DNA of 64,000 nt from Cytospora piceicola (GCA_023375675.1 JALQBC010000017.1:1-64000), one strand, 5' to 3'. Numbered from the stretch's first letter, positions 46,354 through 57,958 are shown. Notes: generated from the sequence alone by a model not told the origin. Made by a program: numbers and translations.

Positions 46354-46901
46354 AATGAGAAGTGAGCTTCTATTGGTTGTAAAGTTCTTATATGTGTGTC
46401 TTGTGTATGTTTGAAGTAGTTGAGAAACTGTTGTGTTCATAAGCCGAATGGCAGACAAGAGTATCTCCATTTTACATAACATTGGACCCTTGAGCACGTT
46501 ACTTCCGTGAGCGGGAGCGTTCCTCGTCGCAGAAACTGACTCGTGAGCCTCGGCATGAGAGTCGGTGGAGCTTCTAGGAAACTTGTCCAGCATTACAGGT
46601 ACCACCTGGACAGTCGGCAACCACTTCGGCAACGTCATTACAACCTTGATATAGGTTGGGCTGTCGGTCTTCGCGTCTCGCCGTACCTCCCATTCATATA
46701 TTGGACTCTCACATGCTACTGCCAGTATAGCTATAGTTACATTTTCATACCTATGTGGTTTGGATTGAACACAGATGCTGATAGATCCACCTTCCCCACT
46801 ATAATATCCCCTTAAAGAGCGTCATATCATCGCTATCCCAACATCTTGACGACTTGCACCTGGATTGTACAACCCTCATAATCTTCCAAAACTTAGCAGT
46901 C
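46354..46901. promoter_or_regulatory. Divergent promoter between dehydrogenase and CoA-transferase
   Basis: 548 bp between the start codons of two genes pointing away from each other. No separate gene is credible. The shared upstream region makes co-regulation plausible but nothing in the sequence proves it. Confidence 0.5.
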
Positions 46902-48635
46902 ATGATTTCAGACAAGATTCCGGATGTCTACGGACCAGGCACCTTCACAGATAAGACTTTCACTCCTGTTCCCGAAGACACACAGCGAATCTTCCGCCTC
47001 CTCGCTAGCCAGACCCCAGGCTTCACTCAAGATGAAACAGTCCTCTCAAAGGTACGCTTCACCGGCGAAACCTTCCCCGTTATTCCCGGACCCATCAAGG
47101 CTGTTTCTGTCGCCGCGGCGCTTCATGCCATGACTGGTGTGCTGGCCGACGAGATACTGGCCTTGCGTGGACAGAAGAACGACAACCGCCAGATCACCGT
47201 CAACACCACCCATGTAGCACTCTGGCTTGGTTGCGTCGTCGCCGTTTTCCTGGACGGCGAAGATATGTTTACTCTCATCAAGCAAGGGGAGCTAAAGCAG
47301 CTTGTTCCAGATTGGGAGCAAGGGTGGACAGACACGCCCCTCAAGTACCGCGCCACAGGATTGTATCCCACCAGCGACCCTAAAGTGTGGTACTCACTGC
47401 ACGGGAGCCTGCAGGCCGAGCCTGTCCTACGTTCTATAGGTATCGACCCATCTGCCGCAATCGAAACCGCCGATGAGGCTGCTGCTCACATTTCTGAGCA
47501 CACTTCAAGGCTGAGTCCAGAAAAGCTGGAGATGACGAACCTCATCAACGGTTTCTGCGGCAGCATCTGCTTCACACCTAAGCAATGGCGCGAGTCGGAG
47601 ATGGGACGCAGTCTTGCAGCCCACTCCCTCGTCAACGTGAAGAAGCAAGACCATGCTGTTCCAACACCGCCTGTCGCCTTCCCACCTTTGAATCCCAGCG
47701 ATACACGTCCTCTAGCCGGCGTTAAGGTTATCGAGATGACCCGCATTATCGCTGGTCCCCAGATTGGCACGGTCCTGTCATCGTACGGTGCTGATGTTAT
47801 CCGTGTCAACCCGCCTCATCTGCCCGATCTCAACATTCTACAACTCACCCTCAACGCAGGCAAGAGGACCATTGCTATCGACCTGCGCAAGGAGTCCGAT
47901 GCAGCTCTTCTGAACTCCCTCGTGGGTGACTGCGATGTCTTCGTTCAGGGGTTCCGCCTTAACAAGATGATCAAGTACGGCCTGGGTCTGAATGACTTGG
48001 TCAAGATGGCAGGTGAACGGGGACGGGGAATCGTCTACCTCAGCGAGAACTGCTACGGTCCAGATGGTTACTACGCCGAACGACCTGGCTGGCAGCAAAT
48101 TGCTGACTCTGCGGCTGGATCGGCCTATGTGACTGGACGGAGTCTGAATTTGCCTAACAACGAGGCTGTATTGCCAAGCTTGCCCATTTCGGACATGTCA
48201 ACAGGTATACTCGGTGCTGTGGGCGCGATGCTGGGACTGAAGAGAAGGGCCATTGAAGGAGGCAGCTATTACGCACACGCGAGTCTGACGGGCGTAAACG
48301 CCTATGCGCTGACGGAGGAGGTTGGACTGTATCCCGAAAGTGTGGTCAAGGAGTGTAAGGAGCGATTTCAGTGGGGAGAGATGAGGGGACAGCACCATGT
48401 GCTGGATCTGTTGGTTACGGTGTGGACTGGCTGGAAGAGAGTTCTAGGCGAGTATTTGCAGCCTGGAAGCGGGTGGTTCCAGAGCTTCGAGAAAAGTGCT
48501 TTCGGAGGGAAAACATTGAGCATCCTTAAGCCGGTGGTCAAGTTTGAGGGAGAGGAGAGGAGTGTTGAGTGGCGAAGCCCGAGTGTACCTTACGGGTTCG
48601 AGAAGGCAGAGGAGGTCAAGTTCCGATCTTCATGA
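46902..48635 (+). CDS. CaiB/BaiF (class III) CoA-transferase
   Basis: 577 residues from the ATG at 46902; 16 codons upstream another ATG is in frame but follows leader-like sequence. Class III features: RPLAGVKVIEMTRIIAGPQ, LSSYGADVIRVNPP, NAGKRTIAIDLRKESD and VFVQGFRLNKM, then GPDGYYAERPGWQQIADSAAG. The Asp of ADVIRVNPP-like strands and the following catalytic region fit formyl-CoA or carnitine CoA-transferase homologues. The N-terminal ~240 residues form an additional half, as in fungal two-domain CAIB/BAIF proteins. It moves CoA between carboxylic acids; acceptor unknown. It is divergent from the hydroxyacyl-CoA dehydrogenase. Confidence 0.92.
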   Translation: MISDKIPDVYGPGTFTDKTFTPVPEDTQRIFRLLASQTPGFTQDETVLSKVRFTGETFPVIPGPIKAVSVAAALHAMTGVLADEILALRGQKNDNRQITVNTTHVALWLGCVVAVFLDGEDMFTLIKQGELKQLVPDWEQGWTDTPLKYRATGLYPTSDPKVWYSLHGSLQAEPVLRSIGIDPSAAIETADEAAAHISEHTSRLSPEKLEMTNLINGFCGSICFTPKQWRESEMGRSLAAHSLVNVKKQDHAVPTPPVAFPPLNPSDTRPLAGVKVIEMTRIIAGPQIGTVLSSYGADVIRVNPPHLPDLNILQLTLNAGKRTIAIDLRKESDAALLNSLVGDCDVFVQGFRLNKMIKYGLGLNDLVKMAGERGRGIVYLSENCYGPDGYYAERPGWQQIADSAAGSAYVTGRSLNLPNNEAVLPSLPISDMSTGILGAVGAMLGLKRRAIEGGSYYAHASLTGVNAYALTEEVGLYPESVVKECKERFQWGEMRGQHHVLDLLVTVWTGWKRVLGEYLQPGSGWFQSFEKSAFGGKTLSILKPVVKFEGEERSVEWRSPSVPYGFEKAEEVKFRSS

Positions 48636-49198
48636 AAAGCAACGATCTAATGAAGCCGGTAGATTTGAGTACGAATTTATTTCGCTATTGAGTAGTTATA
48701 TGCGTTCATTTTCGTGGTGAATGCTTCCCGGCAGCACCGACCATCTTGTTCCTAAGGCTGCCATTGACGTTTTCTGTCGATCAGTCTCAATTTACTGTAT
48801 CAGATAACAGGTCTCAATCCTTCCCACAAAATGTAACGGGGCTGAAGTCTGGAGAAGGATAAGGGATGCCGCGATCGCACAATATTCCCTTCCATTGTTA
48901 GGTAGTACTCATCTGGCTACCTAGGTAGTCTAGAGTTCTTGGGGGAGGGGGGGGGGGTGAGAAGCTACATCAAGTCATTACCTAGCTACTTGAGTACCTT
49001 AGGGTAATTACTTAAGTAAACAATCACAAACCAAAGTAAATACTCCACCATATTTGACAGCGAGGGTCGCAAGGACACAATTTCGTGCATCTGGCAGTGT
49101 ACATATTTTGGTTGGTCTTGATCTCCATGCACCCATGGTCCCTCGACTGATTTCAGGCTGGCCTCCCAGTAACTTTCTGTGTCCTGAAATACCTGTGT
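48636..49198. other. Convergent intergenic region with G-tract
   Basis: About 560 bp between convergent genes. It contains a run of about 18 nearly pure G at 48940-48957 and two CTACCTAGGTAG / TTACTTAAGTAA palindromes (about 48918 and 49008). No coding sense. Confidence 0.55.
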
Positions 49199-50557
49199 CT
49201 ACTTCACACGTCGCCCTCGCACGTAAACGGCAGCGATATTGCGATCATCGCCGGTCATAACAAACTTCTCGAAAATGGTCCTTAGAGAATCTTCTGGCTC
49301 AACCACAGTCATTATTTGATCGTTCGTCAGGGTTGAAATAATGGAGCAATCAAGCTCCTTGTCCACCGCAAAGTTTCCGACCTTGTCTGCTAGCGAGCAC
49401 ACCCTCGCACCGCCGAGAGTAGCAAGGTGAAACAGCTCCTCGATTGTCAGGCCCTTGTCATCCCCCTTGGATATAGCCTCCCTCGCATTACTAGCAATCA
49501 GTGCCTGCCGCATAGCATCGAGGATACTGCTCGAAAATCCACCACCGCTGTCCGTCCCTAAGCCGACATTGATGCCGCGTTGAAGGAACTTCCTCACCGG
49601 CGCAGCCATGAACCCACCCCCAACCGTCATGTTCGAGACCGGGCAGTGCGCGACGCCGCAGCCGAGCTCAGCGAGCTTCTGCATCTCGTACTCGCTAATG
49701 TAGCAGCAATGAGCCAGTATTGATCGAGGGCCAAGCAGACCGTAGTGATGGTACAAATCCACCTCGTTGTCAAATCCCGGGAACAGAGATTTCGTAGCTT
49801 GCATCTCCTGCTCCGCCTCGTTGAAATGTGTCTGGATGGGTATTCCCGGCTCTCGCGCCGCAATTCTACCCAGTCCCTCCAGCAAGAGAGGTCGGCACGT
49901 AATAGCAAACCGTGGTGTCAACACAGGCTTGACCAGGTTGCCTTCGGGGTCAATCTCCCGGATATGTTGGATACACTCCTCCGTTACCCGCAGACTCTCC
50001 TCAGAGGTTCGGTCTCGGTAGTAGTTCGGTGAATTGCTGTCCATGTTGCACTTTCCTACGAGGGCACGTTGACCCTTCTTTAGACAAATATCGGCCAGGA
50101 TGCGTGTTGCTTCGCCGTGGGCTGAGCCATAGTATGAGGCCGTGGTTATGCCTTGCTTCAAAAAACCGTCTATGCATCGCGCATACACCCGATGTGCATA
50201 TTCCGGATCCGCAAACTTGGCCTCGTTGGGAAATGTCACGTTGTCAAGCCAGTCGAGGATGTGCATGCCTTGCCCAAGACCACGCTGAGCCCATTGGGGT
50301 GCGTGGTTGTGTGTGTCAACAAATCCGGGGATGAGAAAGGTGCCTCGCTCGAGTTTATGGATACGGCAGTCCTCCACACGAATATCTGGATGATTGGGCA
50401 GTTCCAGCTCCTCTGGGATATTTGAGATGTTTTTGTCGAATGCAATGATGCGACCATGGCCATTGACTACGAGGAGGGCTGACTCGAGGACCTCAAGCTC
50501 TGTGGGTGAGAGGGAGTGTATCACAGAGCCATGGAAGAGGATAGGTTTGCCGGTCAT
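49199..50557 (-). CDS. Guanine deaminase
   Basis: 452 residues, intronless. An amidohydrolase-superfamily enzyme with the metal site PGFVDTHNHAPQ, then THFNEAEQE, SILAHCCYIS and GLGTDSGGG, in the order and spacing of guanine deaminase (family length ~450). It hydrolyses guanine to xanthine and ammonia using one zinc, in the cytosol, feeding purine catabolism. CNMDSNSPNYYRD matches the substrate-loop region typical of the family. Chlorohydrolase-like relatives are the alternative. It is divergent from the reductase gene with 382 bp between starts. Confidence 0.92.
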   Translation of the reverse strand: MTGKPILFHGSVIHSLSPTELEVLESALLVVNGHGRIIAFDKNISNIPEELELPNHPDIRVEDCRIHKLERGTFLIPGFVDTHNHAPQWAQRGLGQGMHILDWLDNVTFPNEAKFADPEYAHRVYARCIDGFLKQGITTASYYGSAHGEATRILADICLKKGQRALVGKCNMDSNSPNYYRDRTSEESLRVTEECIQHIREIDPEGNLVKPVLTPRFAITCRPLLLEGLGRIAAREPGIPIQTHFNEAEQEMQATKSLFPGFDNEVDLYHHYGLLGPRSILAHCCYISEYEMQKLAELGCGVAHCPVSNMTVGGGFMAAPVRKFLQRGINVGLGTDSGGGFSSSILDAMRQALIASNAREAISKGDDKGLTIEELFHLATLGGARVCSLADKVGNFAVDKELDCSIISTLTNDQIMTVVEPEDSLRTIFEKFVMTGDDRNIAAVYVRGRRVK

Positions 50558-50939
50558 GTCGTAAGAGCGATCCTTTGTTTACAGGATTCGTTATGGTCGG
50601 CTGTGTTGAGGATATTGCCCTGCGATAAGAGCAATACTCGTCAGAAGTCCAATGCCGGACATATAAAACCGGTCCTACAACGCTTCGTAGGAAAAGGGGG
50701 CAGTGATCTCATTGGATGCACTAGACGTATGTACGATTATGTAACACACATCCACTTCAACTCAGCTTGCAATGTTTCAAGCCAGTTTCAACGTTGGCAA
50801 GTGGATCTTTTCTCCAGTCAACAACGCCCGTGAAGCCACCGCCTCTGTCACAACTTAGGTTTTCAGAAATACAGGCTACCTAACAAATTTCATCCAGCGC
50901 TGACTTTCTTGCCGGCCAATACTACACCCTTATATACCT
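50558..50939. promoter_or_regulatory. Divergent promoter between guanine deaminase and reductase
   Basis: 382 bp between the two start codons. No credible gene is inside. Presumably holds both promoters; no specific binding site recognised. Confidence 0.45.
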
Positions 50940-52138
50940 ATGTACATGAACCCGAATGCCGCGATGGCCGCAGAGATCCCCGCGACGATGAAGGTGTGGC
51001 TCGTCGTCAAAAATGGCGAGCCCAGAGATGCCCTCACATTCAGAACCGATTATCCTGTCCCTTCCAAGTTGAGATCCGGAAACATCCTAATCAAGGTCGA
51101 GTACACATCTCTTAACCCCGCGGATCTAAACTTCATGGCCGACATTCCCAATTGGGTCCCCTTCCGCCGCAACCCCATACCCGGGCTAGACTTCGGCGGC
51201 AAGGTGGTCAAGTTGGGACAAAATGTGCCGGAGGGCCTGGGAATACGATTGGGGACAGAGGTCTGTGGCGCACTGAACGTGATGAGTGTCGCTGTAGGAA
51301 GGGGGAGTCTGGCCGAATACATCGAAGTTCCAGCCAGTAAGGTCGTGGTGAAGCCTGAGGCGATCGGCCTCAAAGATGCAACGGGGGCTCTAGGAATCTC
51401 CGGACAGACAGCGTATATCGTTCTCAAGGAGGCGGGTATCCAGCCCGGCGACCGTGTTCTGGTCAACGGGGCCAGTGGTGGAGTCGGGTCAGTACTTGTT
51501 CAGGTTGCGAAAGCCAAAGGTGCCCTGGTCTGTGCCGTGTGCTCGGGAGCCAATGCAGACCTGGTTAGAGGGCTTGGAGCCGATGAGGTGAGCGGCTTCT
51601 GTGACAAGAAAATCAAACTTCAGCTACGGGTATGGGAGGAGCCAGACACTAATAATTATCACAGGTCATCGATTACAAAGCTCATGAATCCTTGCCAAGT
51701 TACCTGGCTTCCACGTCCGGTTCGAGACCACTACAGGCAATATTTGACTGCGTCGGCAGCGACGAGCTTTTCCAGAAATGCGCCCAATATACGGACAAGA
51801 ACGGGTTGTTTATTACGATTGTTGGGGCTGTGGGAGCAGGACCGATCGTTCGAAGCAAACTCCTACCCGTCGCTCTCGGCGGTGTGCCTCGCAAGTACAA
51901 GCTTTTAGCCCTATGGCCAGATGGAGTCATTGCTAAAGAAGTTGCGAAGTGGGTGGAAGATGGCCATCTCAAACAGTTCCTCACTGACTCCGAGTATTCT
52001 TTGGAGGACGCAGTCAAGGTATGCTTGATCACCCAAACCCCAGACAAGCCATAATATTACTAACATCTTCAACTATAGGGTTACGAAAGAGTTGCGAGCA
52101 AGAGATCGAAGGGCAAGGTTATAATCAGAGTATCCTAA
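50940..52138 (+). CDS. Medium-chain reductase (zeta-crystallin/quinone-oxidoreductase-like), three exons
   Basis: Exons 50940-51587, 51665-52018 and 52079-52138 join in phase to 353 residues. Both introns (77 and 60 nt) have GT-AG ends, and the second has the branch motif ACTAAC. The first ATG is used here, though ATG 50964 has a good context and is equally likely. TSLNPADLNF and PIPGLDFGGKVV are the N-terminal GroES-like domain; VLVNGASGGVGSVLVQVAK is the NADPH-binding motif. Splicing converts GADE plus VIDYKAHES, the expected end of the second Rossmann strand. Structural zinc cysteines are not seen, as in the zinc-free quinone reductase branch. Substrate unknown. Confidence 0.9.
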
Positions 52139-53450
52139 TTTTTACGCATTTCTAGCACTCCAGATCTAATTAGTTGAAGAAGTACATCCAATACATCCAA
52201 AATCTGGATCGCTTTCAGCATTCAACCATCAATCCCTGTGGGACCGCCCCCTTACATTATATACTGAAGTAAGTAATGTTCGATTTGAACCAAGGCTCTG
52301 CTGTTAGAATATAGCCTTGGGTTACCTGGCACCTGAAGGCACGTTTCAATGTTTGGCCAAGGTAGCTCAATTCGCATTCGCAACATATACATTGCGCAGA
52401 TCTAAGCCGCCTAGACAAGCCACAATGAGGTTGTCACTTCGCCCGGTTTTGGTTCTTTTGGTTCTTTTTTTCTCCTCTCCGTTTCCAGATGTAAAATGTC
52501 TACGCAAGTAAATTACTTTTGCACGGTTCATTGTACCACCGACCTCGGGAGTGGATGGCACGAATGCTATTTACAATGTGGTCTTCAGTATATTTGTCGG
52601 TGGAGCTAAAATAAAACGTATCTGTTCCTTGGTTATATGTGTTCTATATGATCCTGCCTTGACGCTGCAATGACCCCTTCGCAGTACAAGCTTATTGGTA
52701 TTATGATCTGATCTACCTAGGTACCTAAGTAGGCACCAGGTAATTAACCTTTTCTATCACCATCTGGAGACTGGTGTTCTTGATAACAAGTCCATGACTC
52801 GTATCTTATGCATGGCTGGCAGGTTGACAAGTATTATAAAAGTGGGTGGATACTTCAGTAGGCAGTACCTGTACATACAGGCTGGTGTGCTGTTGGAGAT
52901 CAACGAACCTCCAACTTTCGAAAAGGAAATGTATCGCATCTTGAACGGGAATCACAAGCTGATGTTTATGGTGCATGGGCGTTCCCACCCGCCCAAAAAT
53001 GTGCTCTTGATGGCACGAGTGACGTTGTAATCGTAAAATTGGCACTAAATACTTGCTTACAGTACCCTGGCATGACTGACACGACTAACAGACCCTGTTA
53101 CCCTGGAGGATATAGTGAGTGGTGCTGCGTCACAAAGAAACGCCACAAACGTCATCACGGAATCAGACACGGCACGATAGCTGAGATCTGAGACCAAGGA
53201 AATAAATGAGTGAATGATGGGAAACAAGGGCCTCGGAACCTGTAAGACATAAATGCGACTGAACTCTTTCTCGTGATCTTTGAATCCCAGATCCGAAGGC
53301 ACTTTTCGGACCACTAATGTTTACACCATATACCCAAGTACCTAGATAATCAACCTTATTGATGCGCAATCATCCCTAAACACACTCGTATCACCGTTAC
53401 ATCCGGAGTCCCAAATCAGGCGATCTGCACAACCAGACTGGCCATCGAAA
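52139..53450. other. Intergenic region, no gene supported
   Basis: About 1.3 kb between two + strand genes. Short open frames at 52317-52511 and 52794-53030 lack motifs and have poor codon pattern. CTACCTAGGTACCTAAGTAGG lies near 52711-52731. Nothing else seen. Confidence 0.45.
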
Positions 53451-55526
53451 ATGGCCTCAACAGACACCACGGACTCCTGGTCCAACACTCTGTTGTCAGG
53501 AGATACTGGCCCAGGCACGACCATCAAAGACTTGCTGCCCATCCCGTCAGACACACGACCCGTCACCGATCCAGCCGCGATAGAGACATCGAACACATTG
53601 GCAGAGGACCCATCTCTTTCCCACGCACTTGCAACCGACGACCACGATGAGAAGGGCCTGGCACAACTGGAGCATGCAGAGGAGGTCTTAGATCTTGGCT
53701 GGAACGAGGGGAAGCAGGAGGTTGCCGAACCCTTGGTGGGCGGCATGGACAACGAGGAACTATGGCTCCTCGTCAGGCGTTTCAACAAGCAGATGTATCA
53801 CGTCAAGTCCATCCCACACCCCGTTCCTGGTGGGCTCGACCTCAACATTGCCGACGAGGAGGAGTTCTCTCCGGACAAACTCCGGGCCAACCTGGAAAGG
53901 CTGTACATGACCGTCATCACCAGCCTCCTCAGCGCCGTCAACCATGTTGCTCGCCTTCGATCGTGGCGGGAGACGAGGCGGACCTCCTACTTCGCCGCCG
54001 CCTACTTTACCGCTTGGCTGCTCGACCTGCTCGTTCCGCTCATATCTTTGACTCTCATTACTCTCATCGCATACCCACCGTCACGGGATATTCTGTTCCC
54101 TCCTGCGCCGATAGCACTCGTCAACTCCAGTACCGGCGGCGTGCAGAAACCAAGAGCAGGAGTGCTCGGTAGCCATGATAGCGCAACGGGGGCACCAGAG
54201 AACCACAAGGGCGAGGCAGTTGAGCAAGAGGCCAGTGGCTTCGTCAATGGGATTGCCACTGTTGCATTGAGCAGCGCCTCCGGAAAGCACCCGGCCGACG
54301 ACGACGAAGATGGCAGCCCAGGAGATATAGTCCCAGACCCAACCACTGTCGCATTGAAGGCCGCGGACGCGAAAGATACTGCAGGGGGGTCTCAGCCCGG
54401 TGCGAACCACAACAAGACCAAGGTTCCCATGGAGACTGCAATGTGGACAAAGATGAGGCCCGTCATGCACGGACTTGCCGACATTGCGGATACCTGGGAG
54501 CGATTTGGCAACGCACTCAGTCCGACGCCGCCCTTTCCGAAGAATACATACCGTTTTCGTCTTGCCCTTCTTGTAGTTCCAGTCCTCTGCATGTCAGTGT
54601 TTGTCACATCCTACATGGCGACGAAGGGCACCACGTTTGGAATCGGCTTCGGTTTCTTTGGCGATCCCGTCATTGCCAAGGGTATGGAGTTGTTGAATCA
54701 CCAGTTCCCCCACTGGCAGAAACTCCTCGAACTTCGAAACACCATCCTCAAGGGTGTTCCAACCAATGCCCAGCTGACAATTACACTGCTACGCATCGGC
54801 GAGGCAAACCATGCACCTCTCCCTCCTCCCCCAAGGGGCTCTTCGCCACCCCCTAACAAACCTGCGCAGATCACAGATCAGGACATGAAGGCAGTGGCCG
54901 GCGATGCTCCTTTAAATGCAACCGACGAAGAGCTGGAGGAAGCCATGCGACACGATCCTACTACGGCGCATGGAACTGATGGCCATGACATCGACAAGGC
55001 CAAGGCCTCTAAGCACGGCAGGAAAAGCAGCAAAATTATTGGTTTCTTCAAGGGGACTACCAGAGGTGCTATCAAGACTGCTATCGGCACAGATAACGCA
55101 AAGGCGAAGGTAGGTTCAGGCAAGGCCAAGGACCGTTTGGGTGTTATTCCCCGTCACAAGTACTTCGACGGGCCTGTGGAGTTCCAAGCGCGTCACAAAG
55201 GTCATAAGGGCAGAGTCTACATATCAACAAAGGCAACTGTTCCTGCTGTGGCATTCAGTACCGATGTTAGATCCAACATGGAAGACGGCCAAGTCCACCC
55301 GGCGTGGACCATATCGATGTCTGATATCCTCGAAATGAGAAAAGTTGGCGGATACGGGTGGAAGGCAAAGTTGGTTGTGGGATGGGCATTGAACAGGGAG
55401 ATTGCTGATGGATTGGAAATAATAACAACCACAGGAGAAACGTTCAAGATTACGGCCTGCCCTTTGAGAGATGAGCTCTTTAATAGATTGGTTGCTATGG
55501 GTGGACAAAAATGGGAGGCATGGTAG
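53451..55526 (+). CDS. DUF3292-type fungal membrane protein with GRAM-like C-terminus
   Basis: 691 residues, intronless. The N-terminus is acidic and disordered; the recognisable block LDLGWNEGKQEVAEPLVGG followed by EELWLLVRRFNKQMYHVK (residues ~80-119) is characteristic of fungal DUF3292 proteins. One strong transmembrane segment lies at about 183-208 (LLDLLVPLISLTLITLIAY) and another at about 368-388 (ALLVVPVLCMSVFVTSYMA), separated by a long low-complexity loop. The C-terminal ~120 residues (IPRHKYFDGPVEFQARHKG through EITTTTGETFKITAC-like strands) look like a GRAM/PH-type lipid-binding fold. Likely an organelle membrane protein; function not known. Confidence 0.82.
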   Translation: MASTDTTDSWSNTLLSGDTGPGTTIKDLLPIPSDTRPVTDPAAIETSNTLAEDPSLSHALATDDHDEKGLAQLEHAEEVLDLGWNEGKQEVAEPLVGGMDNEELWLLVRRFNKQMYHVKSIPHPVPGGLDLNIADEEEFSPDKLRANLERLYMTVITSLLSAVNHVARLRSWRETRRTSYFAAAYFTAWLLDLLVPLISLTLITLIAYPPSRDILFPPAPIALVNSSTGGVQKPRAGVLGSHDSATGAPENHKGEAVEQEASGFVNGIATVALSSASGKHPADDDEDGSPGDIVPDPTTVALKAADAKDTAGGSQPGANHNKTKVPMETAMWTKMRPVMHGLADIADTWERFGNALSPTPPFPKNTYRFRLALLVVPVLCMSVFVTSYMATKGTTFGIGFGFFGDPVIAKGMELLNHQFPHWQKLLELRNTILKGVPTNAQLTITLLRIGEANHAPLPPPPRGSSPPPNKPAQITDQDMKAVAGDAPLNATDEELEEAMRHDPTTAHGTDGHDIDKAKASKHGRKSSKIIGFFKGTTRGAIKTAIGTDNAKAKVGSGKAKDRLGVIPRHKYFDGPVEFQARHKGHKGRVYISTKATVPAVAFSTDVRSNMEDGQVHPAWTISMSDILEMRKVGGYGWKAKLVVGWALNREIADGLEIITTTGETFKITACPLRDELFNRLVAMGGQKWEAW

Positions 55527-55754
55527 ACTACTTGTGCTAGCAATGAGCCAAATACACAGCATGATATTCACTTCAGTCAATTGCATACCATTGTAAATAC
55601 TCAGTACTCTTCTATAACTATGATGCCTGACAAACTTTGTATAGTAATGAGGTAAACAGTCAAGACTAATAAAAAAAATATCCCTTGTTCCCATTCTTGC
55701 CAGGGCGGGACCCACTGCGACTCTGATCGATGCAGGTACAGCCACGCAGGGAAA

Positions 55755-57958
55755 TCAAACAGTTCCAGGTAGATCTCGGTATGCTTCTGGTAAGAAACCC
55801 TCCAGCTCAGCCTTGATCTGCAGGGCAAGAAACTTGGAATAATATCGATGATGTGACGTCCCCCCACCATGCGTCCAGTAATTCTTCACCCTTAGATGCC
55901 TCTTCCATACGCCGCGGACTTCTCCTTCCTTGTCTACTCCCCAGATGGCATCCCGCAGGACAGCGATGTCAGCCGGGCCAAGAATGTCTTTGTTATCCTC
56001 CACCTCGTCGAACTTTTTTCCACCAAGTATCTCAGCGGTGATGCTGGGGTCGTTATCCGAGAAACCGGTGCACCAGACGATCGCGTCTGCATCCACCGTG
56101 GAGCCATCGCTGAACTTCAATCCCGTGCGTGTGTAGGCTATCGGCTCAACGTTGCCCTTCACGGCGCAGATCCCTTGAACAATCATGTTGATACCGTCAC
56201 CAATATCATTGAAGTGGCCACCTGCCCTTTCCAGCAAGTGGTGCATCAGGTCACCCTTGCCGGGCCTAGTAGAGTCGTAGACAGGAAAGCCTGTCTCGGC
56301 CAATGCTTTGTACCTGTCCTTCTCCTGTTCAGCCAGGTGGGTATGCAGTGCCCTCCCAAGTTGACCGCCGATTGAAATGGGTCCGCTCATCTGGAGCTTG
56401 TCTCCCAGGTCGGCTGGGATTTTGTCATATACGCCGAGACCTTGAGGAGCCAGAGCATAGTCCCATGGGAAGACGTAAGTCGGACTTCGTGCCACCATGG
56501 TGGTTTTCAGACCACCGGCAACACAGTCTTCCATCACATCGAAAGCAGTATTGGCTGAACCGACGACTATCACAGACTGGGTGGAAATCAGCTTCTTCCC
56601 ATCTCAAATATGCTAAGGGGGCTTCTTACTTTTGCCCCTTCATCAATCAACTGCTTTGGGTTTTTGTATCCTGTAGAGTGTATGCAGATGCCGCTATAAG
56701 ACTCTTTTCCCGATATATTCGGAACGTATGGGTTTTGGCAGGCAATACCTGTGGCTTGAACCAGATGTTTGGCTACCACACTCTTGACACCATACGGAGT
56801 GGCAATCTTCGCTCTCCAGGTCCCTTTTGACTGGGTGAACGAGCTCGCTTCCACAGTTGATGAATTCAGAATGGTAAGGTTGAACGTGGCCACGTAATTT
56901 TTCATGTGATTAGCAAGCATCTCTCTCGTGAGGATCAGGGGGTCGTCCTGCGGGTACGCTGAAAGGCGGAGGTCAATCAATTGATATTCGCGAAATTTCG
57001 GGACTTTCATCCATAGGTAAATATCAGGACACTTACACAAATACGGTGTTTCGCAGTAGGACTTCGCAACGTGAAAACGCATGCAGTCATACCGAAGACG
57101 CCAGTTGTCACCTGGCTGCGGATGTCTGTCGATGATGAGGCTATCGACACCAAGGGCCTTGAGACTAGCTGATAGGACAATGCCACTGCAAAACACCCAG
57201 GGTATAAATTAGTCACAGCGTACATCCTTTTCCCTTCCCCGGAAAGGCGTCATCGTAAAGGACTTACGCATTGCCACCACCAACAATTAAAACATCTGTC
57301 TCAATGTGTTCGGCATCTTTCACATCCCGGCCCGCCGCTTTCAGTTTCTTCTGATCTTCAGGGTACTCTTCAAAGGCATTCAGCCACGTCGACAGGCTCC
57401 ATATCTTCCAGATGATTTCGCCGCTCTCACCCATCTCTGGCAACAGAACCACTCGGCCCTCACACTTTGCCTTGGGCACGACCGTCTTGAAAGTGAACAT
57501 GGCCTCAACCCATCTCAGAGTCGGGCTCACCACCACATCTTGCACACTACCTGGGATCAACTCAAACCCTCCCAGTAGACCTCGCTTCCTCGTCAACATC
57601 AACATAGCCGGGGCTATGACTCCGGCGTCGTTGAAGGTCCGGAAGTGATAGGTAAACGACAGCAAGTCGCGCCAGTATGACTGGCTTGTGAGGAAGCATG
57701 ACTTAACCTTTTTGACATCCTCGGCGTCGAGTGCGTCGGTGAGTGAGTGGAGGGAGTTGGCGACGAGAGCTGGTGCGTTCAACTCCTCTGGTTGGGGTAG
57801 CTTATCGGGAAGCTCTGGAAATGGGCGATAAACATCATTTGCGAGATTTGCCCGGGGAGGGTACTCTTCATAGAGTTGCGGTGTAACTGTGAGATCTATC
57901 AGTACTGACTGCGTGGCAATGCGCACCCTTGAACCATCTCCCACATACCTGAAACCAT
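55755..57958 (-). CDS. Flavin-containing monooxygenase with NTF2-like N-terminal domain, four exons
   Basis: Exons 57958-57949 (only 10 nt), 57886-57268, 57185-56630 and 56576-55755 join in phase to 668 residues. Introns are 62, 82 and 53 nt with canonical ends. The tiny first exon supplies MVS; the longer frame downstream has no upstream ATG before a stop. Residues ~45-180 resemble the SnoaL/NTF2 domain of fungal FMOs. VLIVGGGNAG is the FAD site, completed only by splicing. YSGICIHSTGYKNP is the FMO/BVMO identity motif and SVIVVGSANTAFD the NADPH site. The enzyme would oxygenate an organic substrate using FAD, NADPH and O2; the substrate is unknown. It differs from the broken EthA-like gene at 30-31 kb. 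Confidence 0.9.

Noticed and set aside
48940..48957. G-rich run as a possible G-quadruplex control element
   Set aside because: It lies between the 3' ends of convergent genes and may be a slippage or assembly artefact; no matching element is near other genes.
52317..52511. Small frame with a hydrophobic segment that could be a secreted peptide
   Set aside because: The start precedes unrelated sequence, the hydrophobic run is short, and nothing supports translation.
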